Below, one piece after another: positions 45,757 through 56,674 of a stretch of 64,000 bases of DNA. A program made the position numbers and the translations under genes. The notes under the pieces are model-generated. The model worked only from the letters and a program-made list of their open reading frames with translations. It was not told where the DNA came from and did not search any database. This DNA is from Kappaphycus alvarezii (Eukaryota > Rhodophyta > Florideophyceae > Gigartinales > Solieriaceae). Each line of letters opens with the position of its first letter. Positions within the stretch are counted from its first letter, which is position 1. The stretch is from assembly GCA_002205965.3 (NCBI GenBank), contig NADL03000484.1, positions 1 through 64,000 of the forward strand. The letters run 5' to 3'.

Positions 45757-47899
45757 TGTTATAGATGTTAGCACAAACTGGTGCCATGATCCTCATGGGC
45801 TGTGCTTGCATCAACCACCGTACACTGCAGAAAGGAAGCTGTTAGTCGCGTGCTGATAGGAACGGATTTTTTTTCGCCGTCATCTACAGACCTTTAGCTT
45901 ACTGTATTACCTCTCCTTGTCCAAATTTGCTTGTAGTTCCGGTCCTTCCTCGTCCTCCCTGAGCTTTGCTTATCACTACCGCGGTCCTCTCCAAATTTAC
46001 TTCCATTTTATCTAAATATTTTATACTGCATCTACCCCTCTGAATCGATCACGAATCAAGTTCTTTTTCTCTTTTTGCTTACTTCCTCCTCCAAATTTGC
46101 TTTTTTGAGAAAAAAAAGCGCAAATGCACTACTACAAAATCCCTTGCCGATTTATTTTACCTATTCCTAATCTATAGAACCTGCCCTGGGGGCCTATTTA
46201 AAACACTTTATTACAAGTTTTAAACGCCCCCGATCATATTGCTCATCACTCCTCTCCCCCAAACACCCAAAACACCCTTCATTACCTCCCACTCCCCAAA
46301 GCCTACCAAAATGACCAATCTACGCCCATCGAAAGTCATTTCCAAAAATCGCCATCCCCGCCCGCTAAACTCTATTCCCCTACTCATTTTCGGACCTACT
46401 GACCGCGAGGACTACCTGCGCCGGCAAACCAAGAAAAAGTTCATCGAATTCGTGTGTCGCCTTTATATTGAGGATGAGGCGGAGGAGGTAGGTAAGGGGC
46501 GGGAGTGATACACCGAGGAGGGAGCTGGGGAGACCTTCGAGGAATGGGTAGCCCATGGATTGGTCTACGAGGTTAATAACGACGAGAACGGGGAGGAGGA
46601 AGAAGAGAAGGAAGAAGAGGTGGAAGAGGAGGAAGAGGAGGATGAAGAGGACGAGGACGAGTTGGATGAGGGAACAGGGGTATGGAAAGTGTTGGACCGG
46701 TGGGGCCTGGACTGTAGAGTATGGAACAAGTGGTGCCAAAGCTGGAACCGGATGGAGATATCTTTAGTAGTTTAGATACCATCCAGGAGGGAATAGAGAG
46801 CTATGAGCCGTTCGCAGATATTTAAGGGGACTGCTTGGTGGGGACTGCTTGGACAGCATGGATATTTTAGAGGAGTTGTTTGGATCTGATTTAGAGAATG
46901 GAAAATAAGAGGACCACAATGGTTTTTAGTTTCTTAAGTATCTTTTGTTTAGAGTATATCATCCACACAAATTGTTTCTATGCATTTCCTGGTACCTTCC
47001 GTAGTTTTGTTCGGACTTTAGGGGTAGCCAAAAGTCTATATAGGCTGAGAAAACTGCTTCCTCATGGATAGGTCAAGCAAGTTGGCAGACAACTTCAAGT
47101 CAAGTCCCAAATAGTTAGGAAGTTGAGAGTACACTTCAGACACAAGAAGCATTTATTTTTCGCTAGTCACTGAGCATAGGTGATAGACCCTGCCACTTCC
47201 ATACTTCCTTGTGGCCCTCTCAACTCTCTTCCATATACACTCCTTTTTATTCGTTCAACTATACCACGGTAGCACTTTTGTCGCTCGCAACACCTCCTTG
47301 GGGTAGTTGTTTCTAAGTACCTCTTCTCCTGACGATTTACTCCTATCATTTGGTACTCTTGTGGAGGGGGTTGCACCCGAGGTATTCGAGTTTAGCAGTA
47401 TTAGGAAACACTTCGGGGGATATCATTTCTGTAATCATGGATCTCAACGCTGCTCGTATAACGTTCACAGGGGGCAAGATTGAAGACGTTGAGGAGTTTC
47501 TCTATACATATGTCAACGTTGTGATGCGTGAGAAGAGCGATGAAGAGAAGGCCGAAAGTATCTTCGCCTATCTTCATGGTGACGCAAAGCACAAATATAA
47601 TGCCAAGTTTATCGACGGGTGGTCTTTTAACGGGAATGGGCGTAACTACGGTGAGGTATGTGAGTGGGTCGTGAAAGAATATGCTAAGGAGGTGGAACCA
47701 GATGAGATGGTTCGTACCGCCATAGAGGCCCGGCTCAACTTCGACGATTTATTAAGCTCATTGGTGTACTTGTGTGATCTCTATGAAAAGGCCTTTTTAT
47801 TCGTTCAACTTATACCACGGTAGGACTTTTGTCGCCCGCAACACCTCCTTGGGGTAGTTGGTTCTAAATACCTCTTCTCCTGAAGATTTACCCCTATCA
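45757..47899 (+). mobile_element. Deleted gypsy element G3: long 5' LTR, gag start, 3' LTR stub
   Basis: A long 5' LTR (about 45757-47348) holding reading frame L2. It is followed by the same primer site as G2 and by a gag start at 47437 (LNAARITFTGGKIEDVEEFL) that is very similar to G2's. The rest of the interior is gone. At about 47794 the sequence joins the R-U5 end of a second LTR, which ends CCCTATCA at 47899. The flanks share TTGGA within one base (45751-45755 and 47900-47904). It shows that the long, frame-bearing LTR type belongs to the G2 gag lineage. Confidence 0.85.
46311..46908 (+). other. LTR-borne reading frame, copy L2
   Basis: ATG at 46311, about 115 bp after a TATTTAAAA box (46195). 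N-terminal block TNLRPSKVISKNRHPRPLNS, FGPTDREDYLRRQTKKKFIE. The Glu-rich middle is at about 46590-46670. The C-terminal end reads DILEELFGSDLENGK before a TAA at 46908. Closest to L1. A few breaks. Confidence 0.6.
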
Positions 47900-47947
47900 T
47901 TGGAAGCAAACATAAATTTGGGTTGATTCGACTGTTATAAAACCTTG

Positions 47948-48035
47948 TTGAGGCACATAAAAGATTTATGTAATTTACTGGGTACCAATACAGGTATCTT
48001 GCACAGTAAATTAACCCCCCATTCTTGCTATAAGA
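47948..48035 (-). repeat. Family-E short repeat, diverged, copy 4
   Basis: Reverse of the 96-bp unit (AATTTACTGGGTACCAATAC, then CAGTAAATTAACCCCCCATT). Confidence 0.65.
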
Positions 48036-48789
48036 GATTAATGAGTCCAAGCCATAAAAAATATGTGGCAGTTCACAACTGTACACAGGCTGATGATTGT
48101 TAGTTTGTGTGCCAACTTATCAACTCATTTAGGAATTTTCACTGAATACTAATTGTTAAATCTAATATATCTTCCAAGAGCTAAACACCCGAAACTGCCC
48201 TCTACGATAATTGAAGACAGCAGCCCATGTAAGGTATTGTGATATCAAAATTTGGTAAAAGGAAAACAGTAAGTTAAGTATGTGCCCTGTTGTTATATCA
48301 GGCTCGATCTACAGTGACATACAGTGCAGAAAGGGTCTGATGGCCACGAAGAGTGCGAAGAAAAAGATCTAAGAGAGTTGAAAATTGCATGAAAATTATG
48401 TTAAGTGTAGTTCGCCACAGCCAGGCAACTGAATGCAGGATATTTTCAGATTGAAAGTGCAAGAACGGGAGATCTCGTGAAAAGTTGAGAATAGATAATG
48501 CGTCTAGCTCCATGTTGGTATGTTAGATTACAGGAACAACTATAAATTAAAAAAGAAAGGAAAATTGCCCGATGCAGTGCTCAAATTAAATCAAGAGCTG
48601 TTGCGCGTAACAATGGTAGCTAGTTAGTAATCTGTTCAAGGGGAGAGGTTAGGGTGTTTTACTTTACTCTTTTTGCGCAGCTTTGCCTGTGATGGACCAA
48701 ACTGGTCTCAAAAAGGTGCCCCTCAGCCGCCGCCGACTTTTACAAATACTGTTTCTACCGTTTCTAAGTCGGTTTTAGTATTTTTCTAG
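48036..48789. other. Intergenic, no gene
   Basis: AT-rich. A diverged LINE-B tail lies at about 48165-48205 (ATATATCTTCCAAGAGC). Nothing else was recognised. Confidence 0.4.
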
Positions 48790-50167
48790 TATGATTACAA
48801 CTCGTTTGGCAGTCGGTTCATTCCAAATTTTTGTCAATTGACAATGAATTGTGCAGCTTCTTGTTATAAAAAGGACTTTTCTGTATGAAACGAATTCCCC
48901 CCTGTGAATCCAAGTTTATTCGACAACTCCATTTCCATTTTGCCTCCGAGGATTTTTATGTTCCTTTTTCAAAAAAAGAAATCTTTCGACTCGATATCTG
49001 TTCTGGACTTCAAATTCAGTTCCGATATTTTTTCAAGCAGATTTTTTATTATTATCTTGATTGCATGTAATTTCAAAACTGGGGTATTGCCTCCTATTTA
49101 TCATTTCGTCCAAGGCCGCGAAACTTATCAAAGACATCGCGCTTTTCAAAGTCCGAAGTCAAAATTGTTGAAGCCAAAACCCCGGAATCAACCAAGGGGT
49201 CCCGTCGGTTCTCCTCATTTTGCCTTCAACATTGCCAACCTCCGCTCGTCCCTCAACATGGCCATGTCATCAAGAGCGCTCCGCCCCCTAAATGCTCTGG
49301 TCTTGATGGCCAATAGACCAACTGACTATGATGATTAATGTAGAAGAATGGACATGGAAAGCGTTCGGGAGTTGGTCCGACGACACTGCGTCTAAGAGAC
49401 TGAGGAGTCTGCGGTTGTTGATTCAGAAGGATCAAAATACGAGAATGAATGGGTGAAATTGCGGAAGCTACTAATGTATAACGGTAGGGGAGCTGCTGTG
49501 GAGGCAGTGAGGGCCCGAGGAGAGAGCTAGGTATTAATCTTTATTCATGAATCCTCTGATGCGGATCAAGAGGATGTTGAAGGTTACGAACAGGCATTGG
49601 AGTTATGAATATGTTCGAAGGGGGTTTCTCTCACTTTGGGACGTCCAAAGGTATTTCTATGGACTGCACTGAGGTGTAGATATTTTGGAGGAATTGTGTG
49701 GCTCTAATCTCGATTAATAAGATTGTGAAGAGAGAATATAGATAATTTGCGAGATAGTATCTGCTGTGAGTCTCTCTTAAACACGATTCCATTTGATATA
49801 TATTATTATACCTATCATATTTGTTTGACACATTATGGTTAATCGAAAAGTCTATATAAACTTAGTAAACTGCTTTCTTTTGGAGATATGAAGCAAGTTG
49901 ACAGACAACTTAAAGTCAATTCTGAAGTAGTTCGTAAATTGAGAGTCAGCTTCAGACCCAAGAGCCGTTTTTCTTAAGCTGGTCACAGAGAAAAAGTGGT
50001 GGTCCCATCCCATTACATACTCGCCCCTAACTCTCTCAACTGTCGTCATTACCCACCTCTCTTTGTTCACTCAACTTTACCACGGTAGCACTTTTGTCAC
50101 TTGCAACACCCCCTTCTTACAGTAATTCGTTCTAAGTATCTCTTCTCCGGACGATTTATCCCAATCA
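48790..50167 (+). mobile_element. LTR carrying an internal reading frame (LTR 4)
   Basis: The right end is clear (R-U5 match to G2, ending CCCAATCA at 50167). The left end is a guess near TGATTACAAC, with an imperfect 5-bp repeat (TAGTA against TATTA). Contains copy L4 and the AGTCTATATAAAC box near 49850. More diverged than the others, so probably older. Confidence 0.7.
49231..49716 (+). other. LTR-borne reading frame, copy L4 (most decayed)
   Basis: Recognised from IANLRSSLNMAMSSRALRPL, RPTDYDD and a C-terminal LEELCGSNLD before TAA. Broken in several places. Confidence 0.55.
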
Positions 50168-50234
50168 TATTATTAAGAGGGCTTGGTACCAATGTAACTT
50201 AATATGAAAACTTGATATTTACGACCGGTCTGTC

Positions 50235-50870
50235 GAAGAAAAATCTTGAATATTTGAAATCCACCTGGCCACCATCATCTCCAATGCGGCTTGTCTGCAG
50301 ATGGCCTCCAGTCAGCTTTCTTGAGATTTGGGCTGTTTTAACACTGCTTCCTCATTTCCCTATGCCGACTACCAATTATGTGATCCACTTTGGAACAGTG
50401 GCGAACCTATTTTAAAGGTAATCCCTTTTGCCCGGCCATATTACTGGATCAGGAACCTCAATCCTCAAACTTACCTGAACGCGGCCCGATCTACAAAGCG
50501 TACAATGTACGAAGGGCTACTTTCTTCTGAGAGAAGGGAGGGGTTAGTTTCAATCCCGATATCTGTTCTTAGAGAATGGCACAGGGAGGCACACGGGTTC
50601 GTCGCGGAATTGGCAGCAAATATAGCCACGAGGGCAATGAAGAGCTTCTAGAGAGCAAGTCATGCACAGACTCGCAGCGCAAGCTGTATTTTATAATGCG
50701 TCATGCCTCCTCGCCTGCCTTGACCCGTCGATGTAGTCACAGGGTCAAGGAGGCGCAGACCTGTTTCTTATTTCTCCTTTCCTTCTCTCAAAACTCCCCT
50801 TAGATTCCCCTCGCTAGAAGTGTCAGACGGCGAAGTAAACTGCCCCATCATTCGCCCCCATTCTAAAGCC
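50235..50870 (+). mobile_element. LINE F1: nuclease C-terminus, preceded by another LINE end
   Basis: First, 50262-50330 reads IISNAACLQMASSQLS and a stop, which is the terminal block of a LINE-B-like protein. Then 50420-50650 reads the region after the nuclease core of a further family: VIPFARPYYWIRNLN, TYLNAARSTKRTMYEGLLSS, VSIPISVLREWHREAHGFVA. A 3' UTR ends near 50870 (AGTGTCAGACGGCGAAGTAA). That UTR is repeated at 14427-14485 and, in reverse, at 55555-55800. Confidence 0.75.
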
Positions 50871-51295
50871 TTTAAAACAGCCCAAGCTCCCCCTCCTGGG
50901 AGATCACGCTGAGACGAACGGATCTCGTTCAAAGGTGGAGTTGGGGCAGTGAAGGCGAGCTGCGTGAAAAGGGAAATCCAAATGAGGAATTCCTCGCGAG
51001 TGCTATCAAGGTTTCGCGGGGGAGTAAGTAACCAGAGCGACAGAGATTTCCTGTAGCTCTCATGGAGAAAGGGGTAGAGTTTGGGGTGTCTTTTACTTTG
51101 GGAAGACATATTCAATGGAGAAGGTACGCGCGCCGAAAAAAAGTCGTGAGAAAGGAATGATATCTGTGAGAAATGGCCTTTTCCCCCCGGTTCTCAACAA
51201 ATTGATATACTGGACAGAAAGGAAACCCCCAAAGAAATTCTTTTAAAGTGCAACTATCGCTGCAGCTTCATTAGGCATTTGGTTCTATCTACTAT
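50871..51295. other. 3' flank of kinase 2, no gene
   Basis: A diverged reverse LINE-B tail lies at about 51060-51115 (GTTTGGGGTGTCTTTTACTT). The rest is unassigned. Confidence 0.4.
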
Positions 51296-52504
51296 CTAGC
51301 GTCTCGCGATGCCCTGTCGGAATAATTCTCTTAAGCCCTCATAATTCGGGGTTTCATCGAACTCCAAGCTGTGAACATATTCGAAATAAAGTTTATACTC
51401 CGTTCTCAGATCGTTGAATGATTTTAGTCCCAACAGAACATCTGCTTTGGCCATCATTTTGCTCATTCCATAATTGGACCTGGATAAATTTTTCCATGGC
51501 AAGGTTCCTTCCGAGAGCTCTAGTAAAGAGTACCCCAGACTCTCCAGGTCACTTCTCCTTGTCCTAGGCGCACCAAAATGACTGTCTATTGAGCAATAAT
51601 CCATTGTTCCCACACATTTGCCCTCTTTTTTCAGAGGAATATGCTCCCCTTTGTCATCAAGGTATCTCCTTGCAAGTCCAAAATCGATCAAATAGATTGT
51701 CATCGGATCATCCTCACCCTGGACCAGATTATCTGGCTTTACGTCTGCATGGGTAAAGCCGATTCTGTGTAAATTCTCCAATCGCTGTAATACTTGAATT
51801 CCCATAGATAGAACAGTCTTTGAAGGAAGCCTTCCATTTGCTGCTGTCCCAATAAGGGACCGGAGGGATCTCCCAAGTTTTTGGAGAATCAAAACTTGGT
51901 TCTGATCCGGAAGTGTACCAAAGAATATACGTTTCGCGAACCCGATTAGGTTCCTTGATTTTTGTCTCAACTCGTTGTAAACCTCATTCTCAACCTCCAA
52001 TGTATTCGTATCCTTCTTGTGAGCGAGGGTTGCCGGGCCTTCAACCTTTACCGCAACCTGTTCTCCGGTAACCAAGTCCTTCGCTTCGTACACCGCACCA
52101 AAACCCCCTGATCCCAGCTTATTTCCAAGCCTCCAACGGCGATAAATGACTTCAGGAATGGGAAGGAGGGGGTGCTGGTGGGCTTCTTCGCAAACCCTTA
52201 AGGCCGAAGCTAGTGGATGTTTGGGTGTCTTTACCCCCTTTCGGATCTCATCATTTTTCAATTCCTGAAACAGATTCAAATTGGGAAGTTCCGGTTTGCA
52301 CTCACTTTGTTTCAAACGGAATCCTTTCAGTATTTGCGAATCACGCTCATTGGTGCAATCATGATTGACATTGAGTGGGAGACTTTGATTTCCATCGCGA
52401 TGGACTCTTTCCCGAATTCCGTGGGACTGTCGAAGCAAATGTTTTCGGAGTGGTTGAGGGCGTGGTCTGCTGTCATAGGTCCTTTGAGAGTTAGAGTGCG
52501 ACAT
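51296..52504 (-). CDS. Casein-kinase-1-like protein kinase (kinase 2)
   Basis: An intact single-exon frame of 402 residues, ATG at 52504, TAG at 51296. The first 120 residues are polar, low-conservation sequence with many Arg, His and Gln. The kinase domain follows: glycine loop LGSGGFGAVYE (about 130-140), VAVKVE lysine (153), catalytic loop HADVKPDN (Asp 254; Ala replaces the usual Arg), DFGLARRY (Asp 274), and the CK1-type segment SIDSHFGAPRTRRSDLESLG. It ends almost at the end of the kinase fold. All catalytic acidic residues are kept. The HxD Arg-to-Ala change suggests activity that does not depend on activation-loop phosphorylation; this is inference. It shares the plan of kinase 1 (long variable N-terminus, short C-tail), but the sequence is well diverged. 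Confidence 0.93.
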   Translation of the reverse strand: MSHSNSQRTYDSRPRPQPLRKHLLRQSHGIRERVHRDGNQSLPLNVNHDCTNERDSQILKGFRLKQSECKPELPNLNLFQELKNDEIRKGVKTPKHPLASALRVCEEAHQHPLLPIPEVIYRRWRLGNKLGSGGFGAVYEAKDLVTGEQVAVKVEGPATLAHKKDTNTLEVENEVYNELRQKSRNLIGFAKRIFFGTLPDQNQVLILQKLGRSLRSLIGTAANGRLPSKTVLSMGIQVLQRLENLHRIGFTHADVKPDNLVQGEDDPMTIYLIDFGLARRYLDDKGEHIPLKKEGKCVGTMDYCSIDSHFGAPRTRRSDLESLGYSLLELSEGTLPWKNLSRSNYGMSKMMAKADVLLGLKSFNDLRTEYKLYFEYVHSLEFDETPNYEGLRELFRQGIARR

Positions 52505-52621
52505 GATGAGAAGGAGATTTCTAGCTGCTTGATTAGTACCTGATAATCATTCGACACCGAGCACTCATACGCCGGGGGCAAGGGAATGAAGCTCTGATAT
52601 AGCGCACTGAAGTTTCCACGT

Positions 52622-52750
52622 GAATGTGTGTGACAAACACATTTGTATTAACGACGGAATATGTGTGACAAGCGCATGTGCGTTTGCGAGGGAATTATTG
52701 TGATAAGCACATGTGATGAAGTAATGCATGTGACAAACACGTGTGAAGGG
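52622..52750. repeat. 35-bp tandem repeat upstream of kinase 2
   Basis: Four imperfect units start at 52622, 52657, 52692 and about 52722. Each holds a GTGACAA/GTGATAA piece followed by a CACATGTG-like palindrome (CACATTTG, CGCATGTGCG, CACATGTG, CACGTGTG). The array lies about 120-250 bp upstream of the kinase ATG. Confidence 0.8.
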
Positions 52751-53619
52751 TTGCCAAACGTACGAACTCACCCTCGATCCCCGAGCCTGTACTTTTTCAT
52801 CCATAAAACAGATATCGGTTTTACTGAGAAGGGAAATCTAAAAGGTCACTTCTTATGAAGCTAGGAAAAGGTTCGGTATTTTAATGCTTTGAAAAAAAGG
52901 TCATTATTTCGCCACAAGCCGATGGCTTTATGTTGGCAGTTACTCAGGCGCCAGCACATGGCCACAGTTTACGAACCCAAGGCTCGATTACAGGCAAATT
53001 TCCGCTGAACGACCTGAACTCTCACGGTATTTATGAATTTGTATTTCAAATAAATGCGCTTTACCTTTACTCCCTGAAAAGGGATCTATTTGGTTTTTTA
53101 ATGTTTGAAAAGTGCTGTTACGCTATCCCCCGGTGTATGCTAGAAGTGTTCAGGATAACGGGTAATGTCACTCGTGTGCCTAATTGGCTGGTTCAAAGGC
53201 ACTGAAAATGAACGGGAATATTTTTCAATTGCTAAAACACCCCAAATTTCCCCTCTCTCTGAAAATGAATGGGAAGCGTCTTAGTGCGCGTATCTGTAAT
53301 AAGGAGCGGAGAGCACGACTTAGTTCTGCACAGTAACTACTTTTTAAGAGCTCTTCCTTGAAACCCTCAGTCCTCGTTGTGCAGCCGATCTCTAGACATC
53401 GCTGTACTACATAGCCTCCTGCGACTTAAGCTACTTTGCCATTACAATAAGCCACCATCACTTTTCCCCTGCAAAACTCATTAGCAGCGTGGATACAACC
53501 GACCGCATCTTCCATGCATTAAAGTAACCCAAAAATTTCCCCCTTTTCCCCTGCCGTTATGTACAAGATGTCTTTGAACAGGAGGATTATCCTATTGCAA
53601 AATTGAAAAGACAGATAAA
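52751..53619. other. Intergenic, no gene
   Basis: Scattered, strongly diverged LINE-B tail pieces (about 52870 and 53225) and AT-rich DNA. No coding region was recognised. Confidence 0.4.
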
Positions 53620-53862
53620 ATGGATCTTACTCAAGCTGAAATCAAAGTGCGACGGGCTATTGTTGCGGCGGCAATAACTCGAGACCTCAGTAACGAACGC
53701 ATTGTTTCAGTGAAAAGGGAGCATTCGAAATCAAAAGCTGCACAGTATGCGGAAAATATACTTTTGCTTAAAAAGAATGTCGGATTCCTGGAGAGGGAGA
53801 GAGGTTTTGTTGGAACAATTTCAGCGGCCTGCTTGATGGCTGGCCTGAAGGTAGCATTTTAG
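53620..53862 (+). CDS. Small open frame whose 3' end is LINE-B sequence
   Basis: 80 residues. The first about 67 are charged and helix-prone (QAEIKVRRAIVAAAITRDLS, then SKAAQYAENILLLKKNVGFL) and are not found elsewhere in the window. The last about 13 (AACLMAGLKVAF, then TAG) are the LINE-B C-terminus brought by the insertion at 53824. It may be a broken host gene, a fragment of a further LINE, or chance. Function unknown. Confidence 0.3.
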   Translation: MDLTQAEIKVRRAIVAAAITRDLSNERIVSVKREHSKSKAAQYAENILLLKKNVGFLERERGFVGTISAACLMAGLKVAF

Positions 53863-53986
53863 GTAGCGTAGTTCCTTCCCCATTACTGTGTCGGTATACC
53901 CTTTTTGAGTCGATTGTGGTTGTCTGGAAAACCATCGGATAGATCGGATATACCTTCCAAGAGTAAAACACCCAAACGTTTCCCCC
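53824..53986 (+). repeat. LINE-B 3' end, 163 bp
   Basis: Flanked by ATTTCA at 53818-53823 and 53987-53992. Carries the LINE-B stop and 3' UTR. Confidence 0.85.
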
Positions 53987-54047
53987 ATTTCAAACATGCC
54001 AGGAATACAATATTGATTGCGTGCACACACATTCCTGTATCTGCACA

Positions 54048-54105
54048 CCTTTTTGAGTCGATTGTGGTTGTCTGGAAAACCATGGGATAGATCGGATATA
54101 ACCTC
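54048..54105 (+). repeat. LINE-B 3' UTR piece, lacking its terminal bases
   Basis: TTTTTGAGTCGATTGTGG to GGATATAACCTCC, then the sequence breaks into AAATGGGGAACG. This is an unusual end compared with the other tails. Confidence 0.75.
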
Positions 54106-54130
54106 CAAATGGGGAACGATTTACCTCCCA

Positions 54131-54340
54131 AATGGGGAATGTTTGGGTGTTTTACGCTTGGAAGATATATCCGATCTATCTCATGGTTTTCCAGACAACC
54201 ACAATCGAATCAAAAAGGATATACCGACACAGTGATGGGGAAGGAACTACGCTACCTAAAATGCTACCTTCAGGCCAACCATCAAGCTGGCCGCATTGGA
54301 CATGACGGCTGCTGCAGCGTGCCTTTGAAATGTAAATCGC
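54131..54340 (-). repeat. LINE-B 3' end, reverse copy of about 205 bp
   Basis: Begins GGGGAATGTTTGGGTGTTTT and ends in the LINE-B C-terminal codons. It faces the forward copies at 53824 and 54048, so the three form an inverted cluster. Confidence 0.85.
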
Positions 54341-55550
54341 CCAAACCTTCCCCCGTATTGTGAAGACGAATACGTATATTTTCCAAAACTAGAACACCCA
54401 AACCTTTGCCCATATGTTTCCCCGTATTATGGAGCAAACCGGTGCTGGTTCCGGCGACTTATAGCAATCGCATCATGTCTCTCAACATCTCTCGCTGACG
54501 ATTGTTTTCTGTTCCAAATAGAGGAACAGTCTGGGTTCTTTACTCTTGAAAGATGTATTCAATATATCCTAAAGTTTCCCTTTTGACGCCGTTCTCGTTC
54601 GGCTCTCGATGCTTCCTCCTCCTCCTGCTATGGTTTTCAGTACGAGTACACCACTTCAACTCGTGCACTTCACCACCATCGCTTACTCACTACTGCCACT
54701 TCTTCCGGTGATAAGCACACGGCGATCTGTATATCGTCCATCAGTATTTCTTCTTCTTGCCTTCATTTCACAGCATCTGCAAAATAAATGGGATAGTTAA
54801 ATAATAATAAATAGTTCCAACTTGAGTAAATAAATAAATGCCTCAATTGGACTTAGAATGAATAATGAATAGAAAATTAAATTTAATGATAGGTGATCGA
54901 GGGGAATATTTCGATGGCCCGACGATGTAAAAAATATTTCTAACAACCTAGACTACTTATATTCTACACCAGGGTGAACCTGCTACAAAAATCAGGCGAG
55001 CCATTCAATAATTTTGGTAGACATAATTCAGGCTCAGCAATAATTATTGCAGTATTTTCCAGGTAAGCAATCATCCAGATAATAATTTTTGGTAGCATAA
55101 ATCCAATAATTATAGCCTGTATAACATAAAAACCAAACTGTACGACATAAAAATTATTTCACACTGAATTCAGCATAAAATAGCGCCAGTGTAAATATAT
55201 AAAATTATTCCTTGATAATTCACAATAAATATAAATTGTGTGCCACAACAAAAATATTGCTCCACAATTCAGCATCACTGTAGGACACTGGGATAGAGAT
55301 TAAATTATTTGATCAATTTTCACAGCATTCCTCTTTACCTAAAGCCCAGGGTTTTCCCCGAAATCTGGATTACCATAATAAAAACTTTGCCTTGGCGATA
55401 CCATCTTCTCTGTATATCCCCGCCCACGGGCCTCAATGCTTCTGGTGGTACTCGCGCTCGCTTTAGTCATCATGCGAATACCTGACGTCCTGCGGTTTGT
55501 TTAAATCGCCGTCAAGACTCTCTTCGCATCAGAAGGGCGACAAAACTGGC
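54341..55550. other. AT-rich spacer, no gene
   Basis: Two diverged LINE-B tails lie at about 54365-54410 and 54525-54570. From about 54780 to 55340 the DNA is very AT-rich, with repeated ATAATT and CAGCA words. No coding region was recognised. Confidence 0.5.
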
Positions 55551-55554
55551 TGAA

Positions 55555-55800
55555 AGAGGGGGGAATGATGGGGTAGTTTGCTTCGTCGTCTAGCACTTCT
55601 ATCGAAGGAATCTAAACGGAGTTTGGAGAGAAGGGAAGGAGAAAACAGACACAAGTCTGCGCCTCCGTGACCCTGTGATTACATTGGCGGTCTAAGGCAG
55701 GCGAGGAGGCATGTCGCATTATATAGTACAGCTTGCGCTGCGTGTCTATGCATGAGGACCATTTTTTGCTCTCGAGAAGCTCTATTTAGGGTGCTTCACT
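55555..55800 (-). repeat. LINE-F 3' end, reverse copy
   Basis: Matches the reverse of 50650-50870 (GGGGGAATGATGGGGTAGTT, and the GCTTGCGCTGCG region near 55731). Confidence 0.75.
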
Positions 55801-56674
55801 GATTGGAGATGTATGACGGCTATTTCTCGACACGAAAGGGTGGCAATTCTGTGTTTCGGAGGGTCTGAAAAGGGCACAGAGTCAGGCGGGAATATTTCAC
55901 AAGGCTGGTATAAGACCAGGTGTAAGACATGCTGCGTTGGAAGAAACCATCACTGCCGCGTGTCTCTGGATATTCGCAGCCCAATAAGAGAGGAAAAGCA
56001 GTAATTAATGGCGGAAAGCTAGCGGAGGAACAGTTTTCAATCACTGGCATGGATCAGGTTGTCCTGGAGCATTTACCTTTGGAGGAAGTCGACAACATTA
56101 CACTGGTACCTGTTACAGATGACCCAGCTCCCGCAGCTCCAAACCAGAGGCCCAACATCGCGTTTCAAAACCCCGATCTTTTTGAACAGTCTCTGCCATC
56201 TCTAAAAGAGATCTTCACAACTCACACCCCAGTCACGTCGCATATACCGACAAATTTCCGCGGTTGTCTAGATGAGACGTATGAAAAGTCGATGGACTAC
56301 GAAAATAACGCTTTTATTGCCGATAATTCAAGAGCAACTCAGCCGCTCATAAAAATAATTCTGTTCCCAGCAGTTATGCTGACAAACATTCACTTGTCAG
56401 ACTCCTGCTCCAGTGAACACCTGTGGCACTCTATTACAGACAAAATGAGGGAAAAATAGATTTATGGAACGCGGGGCACTTCAGAATACTATGGGCGCAA
56501 GCACTCGACCATCCCAAACACCGCACGGCACGAGCTCGTTCCACTTCGGACCAGAAGCAGGTCAATGAAAAAATGGCGACAAAACTGGACAAAGAAGGTG
56601 CGTACGGAAAGGCTACACAATATTTGCGCTCACTAGGCGTTCTACTAGCTACCAGTGGTGTAATCGATGCCCTT

